A stretch of 64,000 nucleotides of DNA, taken from NCBI RefSeq assembly GCF_901764995.1, contig NZ_CABFKI010000004.1, forward strand, positions 62,001-126,000, written 5' to 3'. The notes under the pieces are model-generated. The model worked only from the letters and a program-made list of their open reading frames with translations, was not told where the DNA came from and ran no database searches. This DNA comes from Actinobacillus porcinus. Its GTDB lineage: Bacteria > Pseudomonadota > Gammaproteobacteria > Enterobacterales > Pasteurellaceae. Shown one piece after another: positions 39,933-48,726 of this stretch (position 1 is its first letter; the number at the start of each line of letters is the position of its first letter). Made by a program: the position numbers and the translations under genes.

Positions 39933-40985
39933 TTAACGATTTTTTAAATCTGCCGCAATTTTGCGTAACAAACTATCGGTGGTTTCCCAATCAATACAAG
40001 CATCTGTAATAGAAACACCATATTTCATTTCGCTGACAGGTTGCTCTGCCGATTGATTGCCGGCATTAATATTACTTTCAATCATTAAACCAATGATCGA
40101 TTGACAACCGTTCACAATTTGCTGAGTCGCATCTTCTGCCACAATTGGCTGACGGCGGTAATCTTTGTTTGAGTTACCATGACTACAGTCAATCATAATC
40201 GCTGTTTCCAACCCTGCTTTTGCGAGTTCCGCTTCACATTGTTGCACGAATTCTGAGGCATAATTTGGTGCTTTGCCACCACGTAAAATGACGTGTCCGT
40301 CCGGATTACCTTCCGTGTGCAATAAATTCACCTGACCTTGTTGGTTAATCCCAATAAAACTATGCCCCATTGAAGCCGCTTTCATGGCATTAATCGCCGT
40401 GCCAAGACTGCCATCTGTACCATTTTTAAAGCCCACTGCCATAGATAAGCCCGAAGCTAATTCACGGTGGGTTTGTGATTCAGTAGTACGCGCACCAATG
40501 GCTGACCAGCTAAATAAATCCGCTAAATATTGTGGCGTCATCGGATCCAACGCTTCCGTTGCTAACGGTAAGCCCATTTCCACTAATTCCAATAACAATT
40601 GGCGTGCAATATGTAAACCATGTTCCACATCAAAAGAGCCGTCAATTTTCGGGTCGTTAATTAAACCTTTCCAACCCACTGTCGTACGTGGTTTTTCAAA
40701 GTACACACGCATCACAATATAAAGTTGATCTTTTAATTCATCAGAAAGTGCTTTTAAACGTTTTGCGTAATCTAATGCCGCTAAAGGATCATGAATAGAA
40801 CAAGGGCCGATCACCACCAATAAACGGTTATCTTTTTTGTGAATAATGTCCGAAATTTCACGGCGATGTGTTTCGATTTGTGTACGCAATGCTGCCGGTA
40901 AAGGTAATTTTTGTTTTAATTCTGCCGGGGTAATTAATACTTTTTCGTCAATAATATGGACGTTATGAATACTGTCTTTGTTCAT
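39933..40985 (-). CDS. aroG: 3-deoxy-7-phosphoheptulonate synthase (DAHP synthase, AroG type)
   Basis: This enzyme condenses PEP and erythrose 4-phosphate, the first step of the shikimate pathway. The 350-residue class I enzyme has RLLVVIGPCSIHDP, EKPRTTVGWKGLINDP, GARTTESQ, GFKNGTDG and IMIDCSHGNSNKDY, which carry the PEP- and metal-binding residues. The sequence most resembles AroG (Phe-sensitive); feedback specificity is not certain from sequence alone. Two TyrR-box-like palindromes lie 44-84 bases upstream, consistent with aromatic amino acid control. Confidence 0.95.
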   Translation of the reverse strand: MNKDSIHNVHIIDEKVLITPAELKQKLPLPAALRTQIETHRREISDIIHKKDNRLLVVIGPCSIHDPLAALDYAKRLKALSDELKDQLYIVMRVYFEKPRTTVGWKGLINDPKIDGSFDVEHGLHIARQLLLELVEMGLPLATEALDPMTPQYLADLFSWSAIGARTTESQTHRELASGLSMAVGFKNGTDGSLGTAINAMKAASMGHSFIGINQQGQVNLLHTEGNPDGHVILRGGKAPNYASEFVQQCEAELAKAGLETAIMIDCSHGNSNKDYRRQPIVAEDATQQIVNGCQSIIGLMIESNINAGNQSAEQPVSEMKYGVSITDACIDWETTDSLLRKIAADLKNR

Positions 40986-41028
40986 ACTGCTTCCTTGATA
41001 ACTATCTTGTTATTTGTAATTTGTTGAT

Positions 41029-41069
41029 TGTAAATTTTTATGTACATTTGATGTAACGCTTACATTACA
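41029..41069 (-). promoter_or_regulatory. Two TyrR-box-like operators upstream of aroG
   Basis: TGTAAA-N6-TGTACA (41029-41046) and TGTAAC-N6-ATTACA (41052-41069) each match the TyrR consensus TGTAAA-N6-TTTACA with one or two mismatches. Their centres are 23 bases apart, about two helix turns. They stand just upstream of aroG, a classical TyrR target. Confidence 0.7.
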
Positions 41070-41125
41070 CTAAAAAATTCATCTGCGCAAGGGAAGATTA
41101 AAAATAAATAAAATCTCACCGCACT

Positions 41126-42988
41126 TTATTTCACTTTCGCACAATTCAAACAATACAAATATTGTCCTTTTGGATCATTAAATGTATTGAATTGCCCTAA
41201 CTGTTTTTGCACCACAACGGCCTCTTTCGGCATTCCCATTATCTCGAGAACCCAAGCTTTCGCTTCTTGCTTAAAGTTATTGAGAAACGCATGAATCCCC
41301 GTGGCTTCTTCCGTTAACCAAATCATTGAGTAACTCATCTCGCCGGCATTTTCCGCTAATTTGGCACTCGCTAATTCACTCGCTTTATCCATTGCCCGAT
41401 GAATATCGCCCAATTCATCCACCAACTTGTGCTTTAACGCTTCTTCGCCAAGCCAAATTTGCCCCTGTGCCAATTTATCCACTTCTGTCTTAGAAAGTTT
41501 ACGCCCACGGCTGACCACCTCTAAGAAAGCGTCATAGCCATGTTCAATCTCAATTTGGAATAAATCACCGGCTTCCTTCGGCAAACGTTGTAAGCCATCC
41601 ACATTGGCAAATGGCGAGGTGCTCACCCCATCTGTTGAAATCCCCACCTGCTTTAAGGTTTTCTCAAAGGTTGGAAACATCGCAAAAATCCCGATGGATC
41701 CCGTAATGGTGTTTTTATCCGCCACAATATAGTCTGCGGTACTTGAAATCCAATAGCCCCCTGAAGCCGCCATATCCCCCATTGAAACCACCACCGGTTT
41801 TCCTAATTTTTGTAATTGTTCCGCTTCTTGACGAATTTTCTCTGAAGCAAAGGCACTGCCGCCGGGGCTGTTAATCCGTAAAATGACCCCTTTAATGCTG
41901 TCATCAAACTGCGCTTGATGTAACAACTTAACAATGCTATCTCCGCCAACATTTTCTTCATCGGATTCCCCATCAATAATCGCGCCTTCAATATTAATGA
42001 CCGCAATATTGTGTTGAGAGCGGAAACTATCTAAACGATCCGGCAATGCGCTGAGATAGAGATCAAACTCAACATGTTTAAACTCATGCTCATCATTTTC
42101 GCCCCAAAGTGCGGTCAATTTTTGATTTAATTCCGCAGGCGTTGCCAATTGGGTCACCAATTTGCGTTGCAACACATATTTTGTACTGTCCCCACCTAAT
42201 GCCTTTAATGCTTTTAAATATTGCGCGCTATCAGGCAAGACTGATTGCACAGGAATATGGCGATGCTCTGCTATGCCTTGCTGATAGTTTTCCCACATTT
42301 TGCTTAACCAACGGGTTGTATTTTGTTTGGCTTCAGGGGACATATCATCACGTAAAAACGGCTCTACCGCGGATTTATAGGTTCCCACGCGGAAAATATG
42401 CGGTGTCACTTCTAACTTATTAAGCATAGATTTAAAATACAAATTCTGCGCCGACAAGCCTTGAATATTAACATTCCCCACCGGATTTAAATAAATTTCA
42501 TCGGCAAAACTCGCAAGATAATACTGGGCTTGAGAAAAATTATCCGCATAAGCAATCACCGGTTTATTCGCTTTTTTAAACTCAAGAATTGCGTTTCCCA
42601 CATAATCCAACGCCGGTAAATCTGCGCCTTCAAAGTAATTCAAATCCAGCACCAGCCCTTTAATGCGATCATCTTCTTGCGCATGATTAATGGCATACAC
42701 CACATCAAAACTTGAGATTTTCATGGGCACCGATTGCCCGTTAATTTCTTGAAGTGCGGTCTGCCATGTCATATTTTCATCGCGGTTATCTGCTAAATAA
42801 CCATTTAAATTCAACAACAACGCCCCTTGATTTCCCACCAGTTCCGTTTGACTTTTACTGCCTGAACTTAAGCTAAACACCGTAATGGCAAGCAGCATAA
42901 AAATAAGAAAGAAAAAATTCATCACCACATTGCGAATAAAATTTAACCCTTTCCAACAAAATTTAAGTAAATTCCAAATGGTTTTCAT
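41126..42988 (-). CDS. sppA: Signal peptide peptidase SppA, 67K type
   Basis: SppA (protease IV) is a membrane-anchored serine/lysine protease that degrades cleaved signal peptides at the periplasmic face. The 620-residue protein has one N-terminal anchor (about residues 20-42, VVMNFFFLIFMLLAITVF) and two S49 domains. The catalytic lysine is in FRVGTYKSAVEPF of the first, and the nucleophile serine in GDMAASGGYWIS of the second (about residue 407). Length equals the E. coli form. It has an uncoupled, monocistronic context with convergent or distant neighbours. Confidence 0.96.
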   Translation of the reverse strand: MKTIWNLLKFCWKGLNFIRNVVMNFFFLIFMLLAITVFSLSSGSKSQTELVGNQGALLLNLNGYLADNRDENMTWQTALQEINGQSVPMKISSFDVVYAINHAQEDDRIKGLVLDLNYFEGADLPALDYVGNAILEFKKANKPVIAYADNFSQAQYYLASFADEIYLNPVGNVNIQGLSAQNLYFKSMLNKLEVTPHIFRVGTYKSAVEPFLRDDMSPEAKQNTTRWLSKMWENYQQGIAEHRHIPVQSVLPDSAQYLKALKALGGDSTKYVLQRKLVTQLATPAELNQKLTALWGENDEHEFKHVEFDLYLSALPDRLDSFRSQHNIAVINIEGAIIDGESDEENVGGDSIVKLLHQAQFDDSIKGVILRINSPGGSAFASEKIRQEAEQLQKLGKPVVVSMGDMAASGGYWISSTADYIVADKNTITGSIGIFAMFPTFEKTLKQVGISTDGVSTSPFANVDGLQRLPKEAGDLFQIEIEHGYDAFLEVVSRGRKLSKTEVDKLAQGQIWLGEEALKHKLVDELGDIHRAMDKASELASAKLAENAGEMSYSMIWLTEEATGIHAFLNNFKQEAKAWVLEIMGMPKEAVVVQKQLGQFNTFNDPKGQYLYCLNCAKVK

Positions 42989-43027
42989 AACTATCCTATA
43001 AGAATGAATTGGTCACGCCAATATAAC

Positions 43028-43057
43028 AAAAAAGACACCAAATTTCAGTGCCTTTTT
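43028..43057 (-). terminator. Possible terminator-like hairpin 5' of sppA
   Basis: AAAAAAGACAC (43028-43038) and GTGCCTTTTT (43048-43057) pair with one mismatch. On the minus strand it ends in TCTTTTTTG. No gene ends here, so it may end an upstream antisense transcript or lie in the sppA leader. Confidence 0.4.
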
Positions 43058-43064
43058 CTAAGGA

Positions 43065-43148
43065 TTATGTAGCTGTTACACAAGCTCACCAACCGTAGTT
43101 CGACAAGCTTACCAACCGTCATTTCAGTTTTGTGTAGTTGCTACATAA
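43065..43148. repeat. Palindromic intergenic repeat related to 39812-39906
   Basis: Outer arms TTATGTAGC...ACACAA (43065-43083) and TTGTGT...GCTACATAA (43130-43148) match at 16 of 19 positions. Inside are two direct copies of AAGCTYACCAACCGT, and TTCGACAAGCT. On the minus strand CTGAAATGACGGTTGGTAAG closely matches unit A at 39812. Confidence 0.8.
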
Positions 43149-43163
43149 CATCTATTACGACCG

Positions 43164-43263
43164 TTTAAAATCAATTATTTTTAGCTTATTGAGTTTAAAA
43201 TCAATTACAACTGCTCAAAATCGATTATTTTTAGCTGTTTTTGCTTAAAATCGATTTTTATAC
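43164..43263. repeat. 50-bp degenerate tandem repeat upstream of purE
   Basis: AAAATCRATT occurs at 43167, 43197, 43217 and 43247 (spacing 30, 20, 30), so two 50-bp units lie head to tail. Each has AAAATCRATTATTTTTAGCT followed by a second AAAATCRATT. The last forms the perfect palindrome AAAATCGATTTT. With the palindromic unit before it, this accounts for most of the 410-base sppA-purE gap. Confidence 0.75.
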
Positions 43264-43321
43264 CTATTTAAAATTAAAATGACTAAATTCCCACCGCACT
43301 TTTTAAGCAGCGATTGTTCCT

Positions 43322-43339
43322 ATCGCAATCGTTTGCTTA
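43322..43339 (+). promoter_or_regulatory. PurR operator for purEK
   Basis: ATCGCAATCGTTTGCTTA closely matches the PurR box ACGCAAACGTTTGCGT, including the central CG and CGTTTGC half site. It lies about 60 bases before purE, a standard PurR target. Confidence 0.75.
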
Positions 43340-43397
43340 ATGTGATATTCTTACGCCAATTTTTTATTTCACCGTTCATGTTATAGGAATAATAACG

Positions 43398-43898
43398 ATG
43401 TCAAATGCAACACCAAAAATCGCGATTGTCATGGGTTCAAAAAGCGATTGGGCAACCATGCAAGAAGCCACGATGATTTTAGATGAATTACAAGTGCCAT
43501 ATCACGTAGAAGTGGTTTCCGCACATCGCACCCCTGACAAATTATTTAGTTTTGCCGAGAGCGCAGAAAGCAAGGGATACAAAGTGATTATTGCGGGCGC
43601 AGGCGGTGCGGCACATTTACCGGGAATGATCGCCGCCAAAACGTTGGTGCCTGTATTAGGTGTGCCGGTAAAAAGCTCCATGTTAAGTGGCGTTGACAGC
43701 CTTTATTCTATCGTGCAAATGCCAAAAGGCATTCCTGTGGGGACTTTAGCTATTGGGCCTGCAGGCGCGGCTAACGCAGGTTTGCTTGCTGCTCAAATTT
43801 TAGCGGCTTGGGATAGCGAATTATTAGCGCGTCTAAAAACGTTCCGTGAAAAACAAACAAATGTGGTGTTGGACAATCCTGATCCACGTGATGAATAA
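43398..43898 (+). CDS. purE: N5-carboxyaminoimidazole ribonucleotide mutase
   Basis: Class I PurE moves the carboxyl group of N5-CAIR to give CAIR in purine synthesis, using the product of PurK next door. The 166-residue protein has [37 protein letters not shown] and [20 protein letters not shown], the active-site loops of the octameric enzyme. It is preceded by AGGAA and a PurR box, and purK starts 47 bases downstream. Confidence 0.97.
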   Translation: MSNATPKIAIVMGSKSDWATMQEATMILDELQVPYHVEVVSAHRTPDKLFSFAESAESKGYKVIIAGAGGAAHLPGMIAAKTLVPVLGVPVKSSMLSGVDSLYSIVQMPKGIPVGTLAIGPAGAANAGLLAAQILAAWDSELLARLKTFREKQTNVVLDNPDPRDE

Positions 43899-43944
43899 AT
43901 AATCTCTTTCTGTGAGTTCAACCCACCCAACTTAGGAAATAACC

Positions 43945-45024
43945 ATGCAAAAAAGTGCTTTATATCCCACGGTTTATGTTTTAGGCAATGGTCAACTCGG
44001 GCGTATGTTACGTTACGCAGGCGCGCCTTTAGATATTCATGTTGAACCACTCGCGTTTGATGCGCCTGTTTTTGATTTACCCCAAGATGCTGTTATCACG
44101 GCAGAAATTGAGCGTTGGGCTGAAACGCCATTAACCACGATGCTGGGCAATCACGAGCGCTTTGTGAACAAAAATGTCTTTGGTAAAACGGCGGATCGTT
44201 TTGCCCAAAAATCCATTTTAGAGGCGCTTCATTTACCCACTTCGCCTTGGACATTAGTAAAAAGTGCGGCGGATTTTGAACGTATTTTTACGGAGATTGG
44301 TGAAAAAGTCGTGGTAAAACGCCGCACAGGGGGCTATGACGGTCGCGGTCAATGGATTGTGACCGCGGAAAATCAAGAGGTTATCACCGATGACTTATTC
44401 GGTGAAGTTATTGCGGAAAAATTTATTCCTTTTGATGGCGAAGTTTCCATTGTGGGCGCACGTTTTCGTGACGGCTCAACCCGCTTCTATCCTGTTACTC
44501 ATAATTTGCAGCAAAATGGGATTTTACGCTACTCTGTCGCAGATGGCTCTAATGCACACTTACAAGCGCAAGCAGAAATGATGCTAGGTAAAGTGATGGC
44601 GCATTTGGATTATGTTGGCGTGATGGCAATGGAATGTTTTGTGGTGGATGGACAATTACTGATTAACGAACTGGCACCACGTGTTCACAATAGCGGACAT
44701 TGGACGCAATTAGGTTGTTCTATTAGCCAATTTGAGTTGCATTTACGCGCACTACTGGATTTACCGACCCCTGAATTGCAAGTGTTTGCCCCAAGTGTGA
44801 TGGTTAACTTAATTGGTACAGAACATAATGCACAATGGCTTAATACACCATTTAGTCAGTTGCATTGGTACGGCAAAGAAGTTCGCCCGGGGCGTAAAGT
44901 GGGTCATATTAATTTAACCCATACGGATAAAGTCGTGCTGATTGCGCAATTAAATAAACTGCGCAATGAATTGCCTGAAGATTATCAATCCGGGTTGGAT
45001 TGGGCAATTGAAAAATTGAAATAA
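43945..45024 (+). CDS. purK: 5-(carboxyamino)imidazole ribonucleotide synthase
   Basis: PurK uses ATP and bicarbonate to convert AIR to N5-CAIR. The 359-residue ATP-grasp protein has YVLGNGQLGRMLRYAGAPL at the N-terminus, ATP-grasp elements VVKRRTGGYDGRGQW, EKFIPFDGEVSIVGAR, and the metal-binding LINELAPRVHNSGHWT. It is the second gene of purEK and is followed by a strong hairpin terminator. AGGAAATAACC precedes the ATG. Confidence 0.97.
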   Translation: MQKSALYPTVYVLGNGQLGRMLRYAGAPLDIHVEPLAFDAPVFDLPQDAVITAEIERWAETPLTTMLGNHERFVNKNVFGKTADRFAQKSILEALHLPTSPWTLVKSAADFERIFTEIGEKVVVKRRTGGYDGRGQWIVTAENQEVITDDLFGEVIAEKFIPFDGEVSIVGARFRDGSTRFYPVTHNLQQNGILRYSVADGSNAHLQAQAEMMLGKVMAHLDYVGVMAMECFVVDGQLLINELAPRVHNSGHWTQLGCSISQFELHLRALLDLPTPELQVFAPSVMVNLIGTEHNAQWLNTPFSQLHWYGKEVRPGRKVGHINLTHTDKVVLIAQLNKLRNELPEDYQSGLDWAIEKLK

Positions 45025-45037
45025 TCTAATTTTTATG

Positions 45038-45074
45038 GCGATCTGTTGATAATTTATCAATAGATCGCTTTTTT
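45038..45074 (+). terminator. Terminator after purK
   Basis: GCGATCT-G-TTGATAA pairs with TTATCAA-T-AGATCGC (45038-45068), followed by TTTTTTC. A long, strong stem 14 bases past the stop. Confidence 0.9.
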
Positions 45075-45086
45075 CTTCAAATATGA

Positions 45087-45115
45087 TTGCAATTTTTTTG
45101 TAAAATACGTATAAC
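45087..45115 (+). promoter_or_regulatory. Predicted sigma-70 promoter for aspC
   Basis: TTGCAA (45087-45092), 17-base spacer, TATAAC (45110-45115), 42 bases before the aspC ATG. Confidence 0.65.
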
Positions 45116-45157
45116 TGACACATTCAATTTAAAACGCAACATTAGTAAGGATTAGTT

Positions 45158-46348
45158 ATGTTTAAAAATATTAAAGCCGCACCTGCGGATCCTATTTTAG
45201 GTTTAGGTGAAGCATTCAAAGCCGAAACACGTAGCCCAAAAGTCAACTTGGGGATTGGTGTGTATAAAGATGCGCAAGGCAACACACCTATTATGAAAGC
45301 GGTGAAACAAGCGGAAGGTCGTTTATTTGAATTAGAAACCACCAAAAACTACTTAGCCATTGATGGTGTAGCAGAATTTAACGCGCGTACGAAAGAATTA
45401 TTATTCGGCAAAGAGTCTGATATTGTGAAAAATGCACGTGCTAAAACAGTACAAAGTTTAGGCGGAACGGGCGCATTACGTATTGCAGCTGAATTTGTAA
45501 AACGTCAAACAAAAGCACAAAATGTGTGGATTTCAAACCCGACTTGGCCAAACCATAATGCTATTTTCAACGCCGTAGGTATGACTATTCGCGAATACCG
45601 TTGGTATGATGCTGAGAAAAAAGCCCTAGATTGGGAGGGTTTAATGGAAGACTTAAGCCACGCAGATGAAGGCGATGTTATCTTATTACATGGCTGCTGC
45701 CATAACCCAACCGGTATCGATCCAACACCTGAACAATGGAAAGCCCTTGCAGATCTTTCTGCACAAAAAGGCTGGTTGCCATTATTTGACTTTGCCTACC
45801 AAGGTTTAGCTAACGGTTTAGACGAAGACGCCATTGGTTTACGCACATTTGCCGCCAACCATAAAGAATTATTGGTTTCTAGCTCATTCTCGAAAAACTT
45901 CGGTTTATATAACGAACGTGTAGGCGCATTTACCTTAGTGGCAGAAACAGAAGAAATCGCGGCAACGGCATTGACACAAGTCAAATCTATCGTACGTACG
46001 CTCTATTCAAACCCGGCATCACACGGTGCAGCAACCGTAGCATTAGTGTTAGGCGATGACAAACTTCGCGCAGAATGGGATGCAGAATTAACCGAAATGC
46101 GCGACCGTATTAAAGCCATGCGCCACAAATTTGTTGCCTTGCTCAAAGAATTCGGTGCAGAACAAGACTTCAGCTTTATCATCGAACAAAACGGTATGTT
46201 CTCATTCAGCGGATTAAGTGCCGAACAGGTTGACCGCTTAAAAGACGAATTCGCCATCTACGCAGTGCGTTCAGGTCGTATCAATGTTGCAGGCATTACC
46301 GAAGACAATATTCGTTATTTATGCGAAAGTATTGTTAAAGTGCTTTAA
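45158..46348 (+). CDS. aspC: Aspartate (aromatic) aminotransferase
   Basis: A PLP-dependent class I aminotransferase that interconverts aspartate/2-oxoglutarate and oxaloacetate/glutamate, often also acting on aromatic amino acids. The 396-residue protein has [14 protein letters not shown] (cofactor phosphate region), [12 protein letters not shown], and the PLP lysine in [17 protein letters not shown], plus the C-terminal substrate arginine in [13 protein letters not shown]. All are as in E. coli AspC. It has its own promoter after the purK terminator and ends at an inverted uptake-signal terminator. Confidence 0.95.
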   Translation: MFKNIKAAPADPILGLGEAFKAETRSPKVNLGIGVYKDAQGNTPIMKAVKQAEGRLFELETTKNYLAIDGVAEFNARTKELLFGKESDIVKNARAKTVQSLGGTGALRIAAEFVKRQTKAQNVWISNPTWPNHNAIFNAVGMTIREYRWYDAEKKALDWEGLMEDLSHADEGDVILLHGCCHNPTGIDPTPEQWKALADLSAQKGWLPLFDFAYQGLANGLDEDAIGLRTFAANHKELLVSSSFSKNFGLYNERVGAFTLVAETEEIAATALTQVKSIVRTLYSNPASHGAATVALVLGDDKLRAEWDAELTEMRDRIKAMRHKFVALLKEFGAEQDFSFIIEQNGMFSFSGLSAEQVDRLKDEFAIYAVRSGRINVAGITEDNIRYLCESIVKVL

Positions 46349-46366
46349 TAAAATACTTAAAAAACT

Positions 46367-46389
46367 GACCGCACTTTGTGCGGTCTTTT
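46367..46389. terminator. Inverted uptake-signal terminator between aspC and qseC
   Basis: GACCGCAC (46367-46374), TTT loop, GTGCGGTC (46378-46385), then TTTTC. It sits between convergent genes and serves both. Confidence 0.88.
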
Positions 46390-46391
46390 CG

Positions 46392-47768
46392 TTAAGATGG
46401 AAGATAAAAAATAACACGCAAACCCGTGTTGCCTTCCTGCTCATTTTGCCGATTTTCTAATTTCACACGAATATGATGCAATTGTGCGATACGCAGTACA
46501 ATAGAAAGTCCTAATCCACTGCCCTTTTCATTTTGTCCTGCCGGACGATAAAAACGCTGACCTAATTTATCAAGATCTTCGTCATTTACCCCCAAACCAT
46601 TATCTTCCACCACAATCTGATGTGTATCTAACCGCACATTAATCTGTGTGCCATTTGGGCAATATTTAAGGGCATTATCAATGACATTACGCAACATTAA
46701 AGATAACAACACAGGTTGACCTTGGATGGCTATCGGTTCATTGATTTTCTCTAACATCAACGTCATTTGATTTTTTTCTGCTTTAAAATAGCATTCCGAA
46801 ATCACAGATTGGCTAATTTCACACCATGAAATCCTTTGCAAATCATCCAGTTGATTTAAATTATCTAGCCGTGACAGCGTTAACAATTGTTCTATAACTT
46901 GGCTCGCACGATCGATGCCTTGCGTCAGATTATTCAGCGCATCATTGCGCAATGCAGCATCATCTCCAAGCATCTGAGCAAGTTCAGCTTGAACGCGTAA
47001 ACCTGCCAAAGGGCTGCGTAATTCATGAGCCGCATCAGAGGTAAAACGCCGCTCCCGTTGCAACATGTTAGAAGTGCGGTCAAAAAAGCCATTTAATCCT
47101 GTCACTAAGGGTAAAATTTCATTGGGAACCTGCTGAGTAGATAAGGGCTGAACCGCTTCCGGTGATCGTTCTTCCATTTCCTTGCCCACCAATCGCAAAA
47201 TGTTCATTTCTTTGGTAATCAAAAAAATCATCAACCCAATCAGCACAGGTAACCCTGCCAACCATACCCACATCTGCGCCAAAACCATTTCTTCCACAAT
47301 TTCATCGCGATAACCTTGTTTTTGCCCAACGGCGATCAGAAAATGGCGGTTTTCATAAGGCATCCAAAAAATACGCCAAGGTTCATTTTCTCCTTCAGGA
47401 ATAACAGAATTAAAACCACGAGATGGGGAAAAAGGAATATTGTTTCCTTTCGCGTCATCGCTCACCACCCTAAAACCATCATGGGTAAAAATAGCAAATG
47501 CCAAGGCATCATCGTCATAATGTTTAGGACGGCGCGGATGACGAAAGGAATTCATCCGTGATTTTCGTTCAGATAATATTAAGCCTAAATCAGATGACGC
47601 GAGACGCTTGGCAAATAAGATTTGTTGCATATCAAACATTTGATTGATTTCTTTTTTGGCTTGAAACCAAGCAATTGCCGTAGATCCTGTCCAAATAAGA
47701 AAGGCGCTGATGGATAAAATCCAAATTAAACGAAAACGTAGGCTATTTTTATTCCACAGCTTCATCAT
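46392..47768 (-). CDS. qseC: Sensor histidine kinase QseC
   Basis: A membrane sensor kinase of about 458 residues. The first ATG (47777) and ATGs at 47768 and 47765 are all possible; I take 47768 because GGGGAAA is well placed before it. It has helix 1 ([19 protein letters not shown]), a periplasmic sensor, helix 2 ([16 protein letters not shown]), the phospho-His box [18 protein letters not shown]-box [10 protein letters not shown]1 VEDNGLGV and G2 GSGLGLSIV. It overlaps qseB. In Aggregatibacter actinomycetemcomitans QseBC is reported to respond to catecholamines and iron; the same role here is inference. Confidence 0.92.
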   Translation of the reverse strand: MMKLWNKNSLRFRLIWILSISAFLIWTGSTAIAWFQAKKEINQMFDMQQILFAKRLASSDLGLILSERKSRMNSFRHPRRPKHYDDDALAFAIFTHDGFRVVSDDAKGNNIPFSPSRGFNSVIPEGENEPWRIFWMPYENRHFLIAVGQKQGYRDEIVEEMVLAQMWVWLAGLPVLIGLMIFLITKEMNILRLVGKEMEERSPEAVQPLSTQQVPNEILPLVTGLNGFFDRTSNMLQRERRFTSDAAHELRSPLAGLRVQAELAQMLGDDAALRNDALNNLTQGIDRASQVIEQLLTLSRLDNLNQLDDLQRISWCEISQSVISECYFKAEKNQMTLMLEKINEPIAIQGQPVLLSLMLRNVIDNALKYCPNGTQINVRLDTHQIVVEDNGLGVNDEDLDKLGQRFYRPAGQNEKGSGLGLSIVLRIAQLHHIRVKLENRQNEQEGNTGLRVIFYLPS

Positions 47769-48432
47769 TTTCCCCATTTTCCCCTAAGGCATAACCCACA
47801 CCATGTATTGTGCGAATAAATTGTTTGCCCAATTTTTTACGTAAATTATACATATGCACTTCTAAGGCATTACTACTGACTTCATCATCCCAGCTATAAA
47901 GTTTTTCTTCAATAAAAGAACGGCTTAGCACACGTTCCTTATTCATCATAAATAACTCAAGCAATTTATATTCTCGCGCCGTTAAGGCAACCTCATCATC
48001 ACGCAAAGTCACACGATGATTAATGGGATCAAATTTGACACCGCTATGTTCAATAATGGGATTCACTTGCCCATGTCGGCGGCGAATTAATGCTTGCAAA
48101 CGCGCCACAACTTCCACCAATGCAAAAGGCTTGCACAAATAATCATCCGCCCCCAGCTGTAACCCTTTCACACGTTCATCTAGAGCATCTCGCGCTGTTA
48201 AAATTAAGACCGGAACATCCTGTTTATCCTGCCGCCATTGCTGCAAAATTGCCAAACCATCCATTTTAGGCAAGGTTAAATCCAACACTACCGCATCATA
48301 AGGGGCAGATTTAAGCGCGTCATAACCTGTTTTTCCATCCGTAAACCAATCCACTAAAAAGCCTGATTTACTCAATCCAATATTTAGCCCATTTCCAATT
48401 AAGCTATCGTCTTCAATTAATAAAATTCTCAT
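47749..48432 (-). CDS. qseB: Response regulator QseB
   Basis: An OmpR-family response regulator. I start at ATG 48432 because [20 protein letters not shown] is the conserved N-terminus; the longer frame adds 20 unrelated residues. The 227-residue protein has the receiver with phospho-Asp in [15 protein letters not shown] (about residue 51) and Lys in [11 protein letters not shown], then a winged-helix DNA-binding domain ([30 protein letters not shown]). Its 3' end overlaps qseC. ygiW lies upstream on the same strand, but a 295-base gap full of hairpins separates them. Confidence 0.94.
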   Translation of the reverse strand: MRILLIEDDSLIGNGLNIGLSKSGFLVDWFTDGKTGYDALKSAPYDAVVLDLTLPKMDGLAILQQWRQDKQDVPVLILTARDALDERVKGLQLGADDYLCKPFALVEVVARLQALIRRRHGQVNPIIEHSGVKFDPINHRVTLRDDEVALTAREYKLLELFMMNKERVLSRSFIEEKLYSWDDEVSSNALEVHMYNLRKKLGKQFIRTIHGVGYALGENGENDEAVE

Positions 48433-48523
48433 TTTTTTCCACCGCGCTTTTTTTATCGATTGTATTCTGACATCAAGCCCCACATTCAACAAGCTCTTTC
48501 ATTCCCTTTAATCACAAAGGAAA

Positions 48524-48714
48524 AAAGCGGCAACAGCCGCTTTAGAGCAATGACAAACCCTATACGAGCCGTATAGGGTTACATAATCTGAGCCGCTCTG
48601 CGGCTCTTCTATTCAGCCCCAGCGGGGCTGGGTTTAACGAACCTAGCACGGCTCGTGCTAGGTGGTTTCTCAAAGATGAACTTTGTCAGCAATCTGAAGC
48701 GGCAACAGCCGCTT
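48524..48714. repeat. Array of seven consecutive short hairpins between qseB and ygiW
   Basis: Perfect stems at 48524-48543 (AAAGCGGC/GCCGCTTT), 48556-48580 (AACCCTATAC/GTATAGGGTT), 48590-48606 (GAGCCGC/GCGGCTC), 48614-48630 (CAGCCCC/GGGGCTG), 48641-48663 (ACCTAGCACG/CGTGCTAGGT), 48671-48685 (CAAAG/CTTTG) and 48697-48714 (AAGCGGC/GCCGCTT). The first and last share the same AACA loop and stem. The second, and the fifth read on the other strand, share the core ACGAGCCGT within different stems. No gene lies in 48433-48726. Confidence 0.88.
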
Positions 48715-48726
48715 TGATAAGATCTA

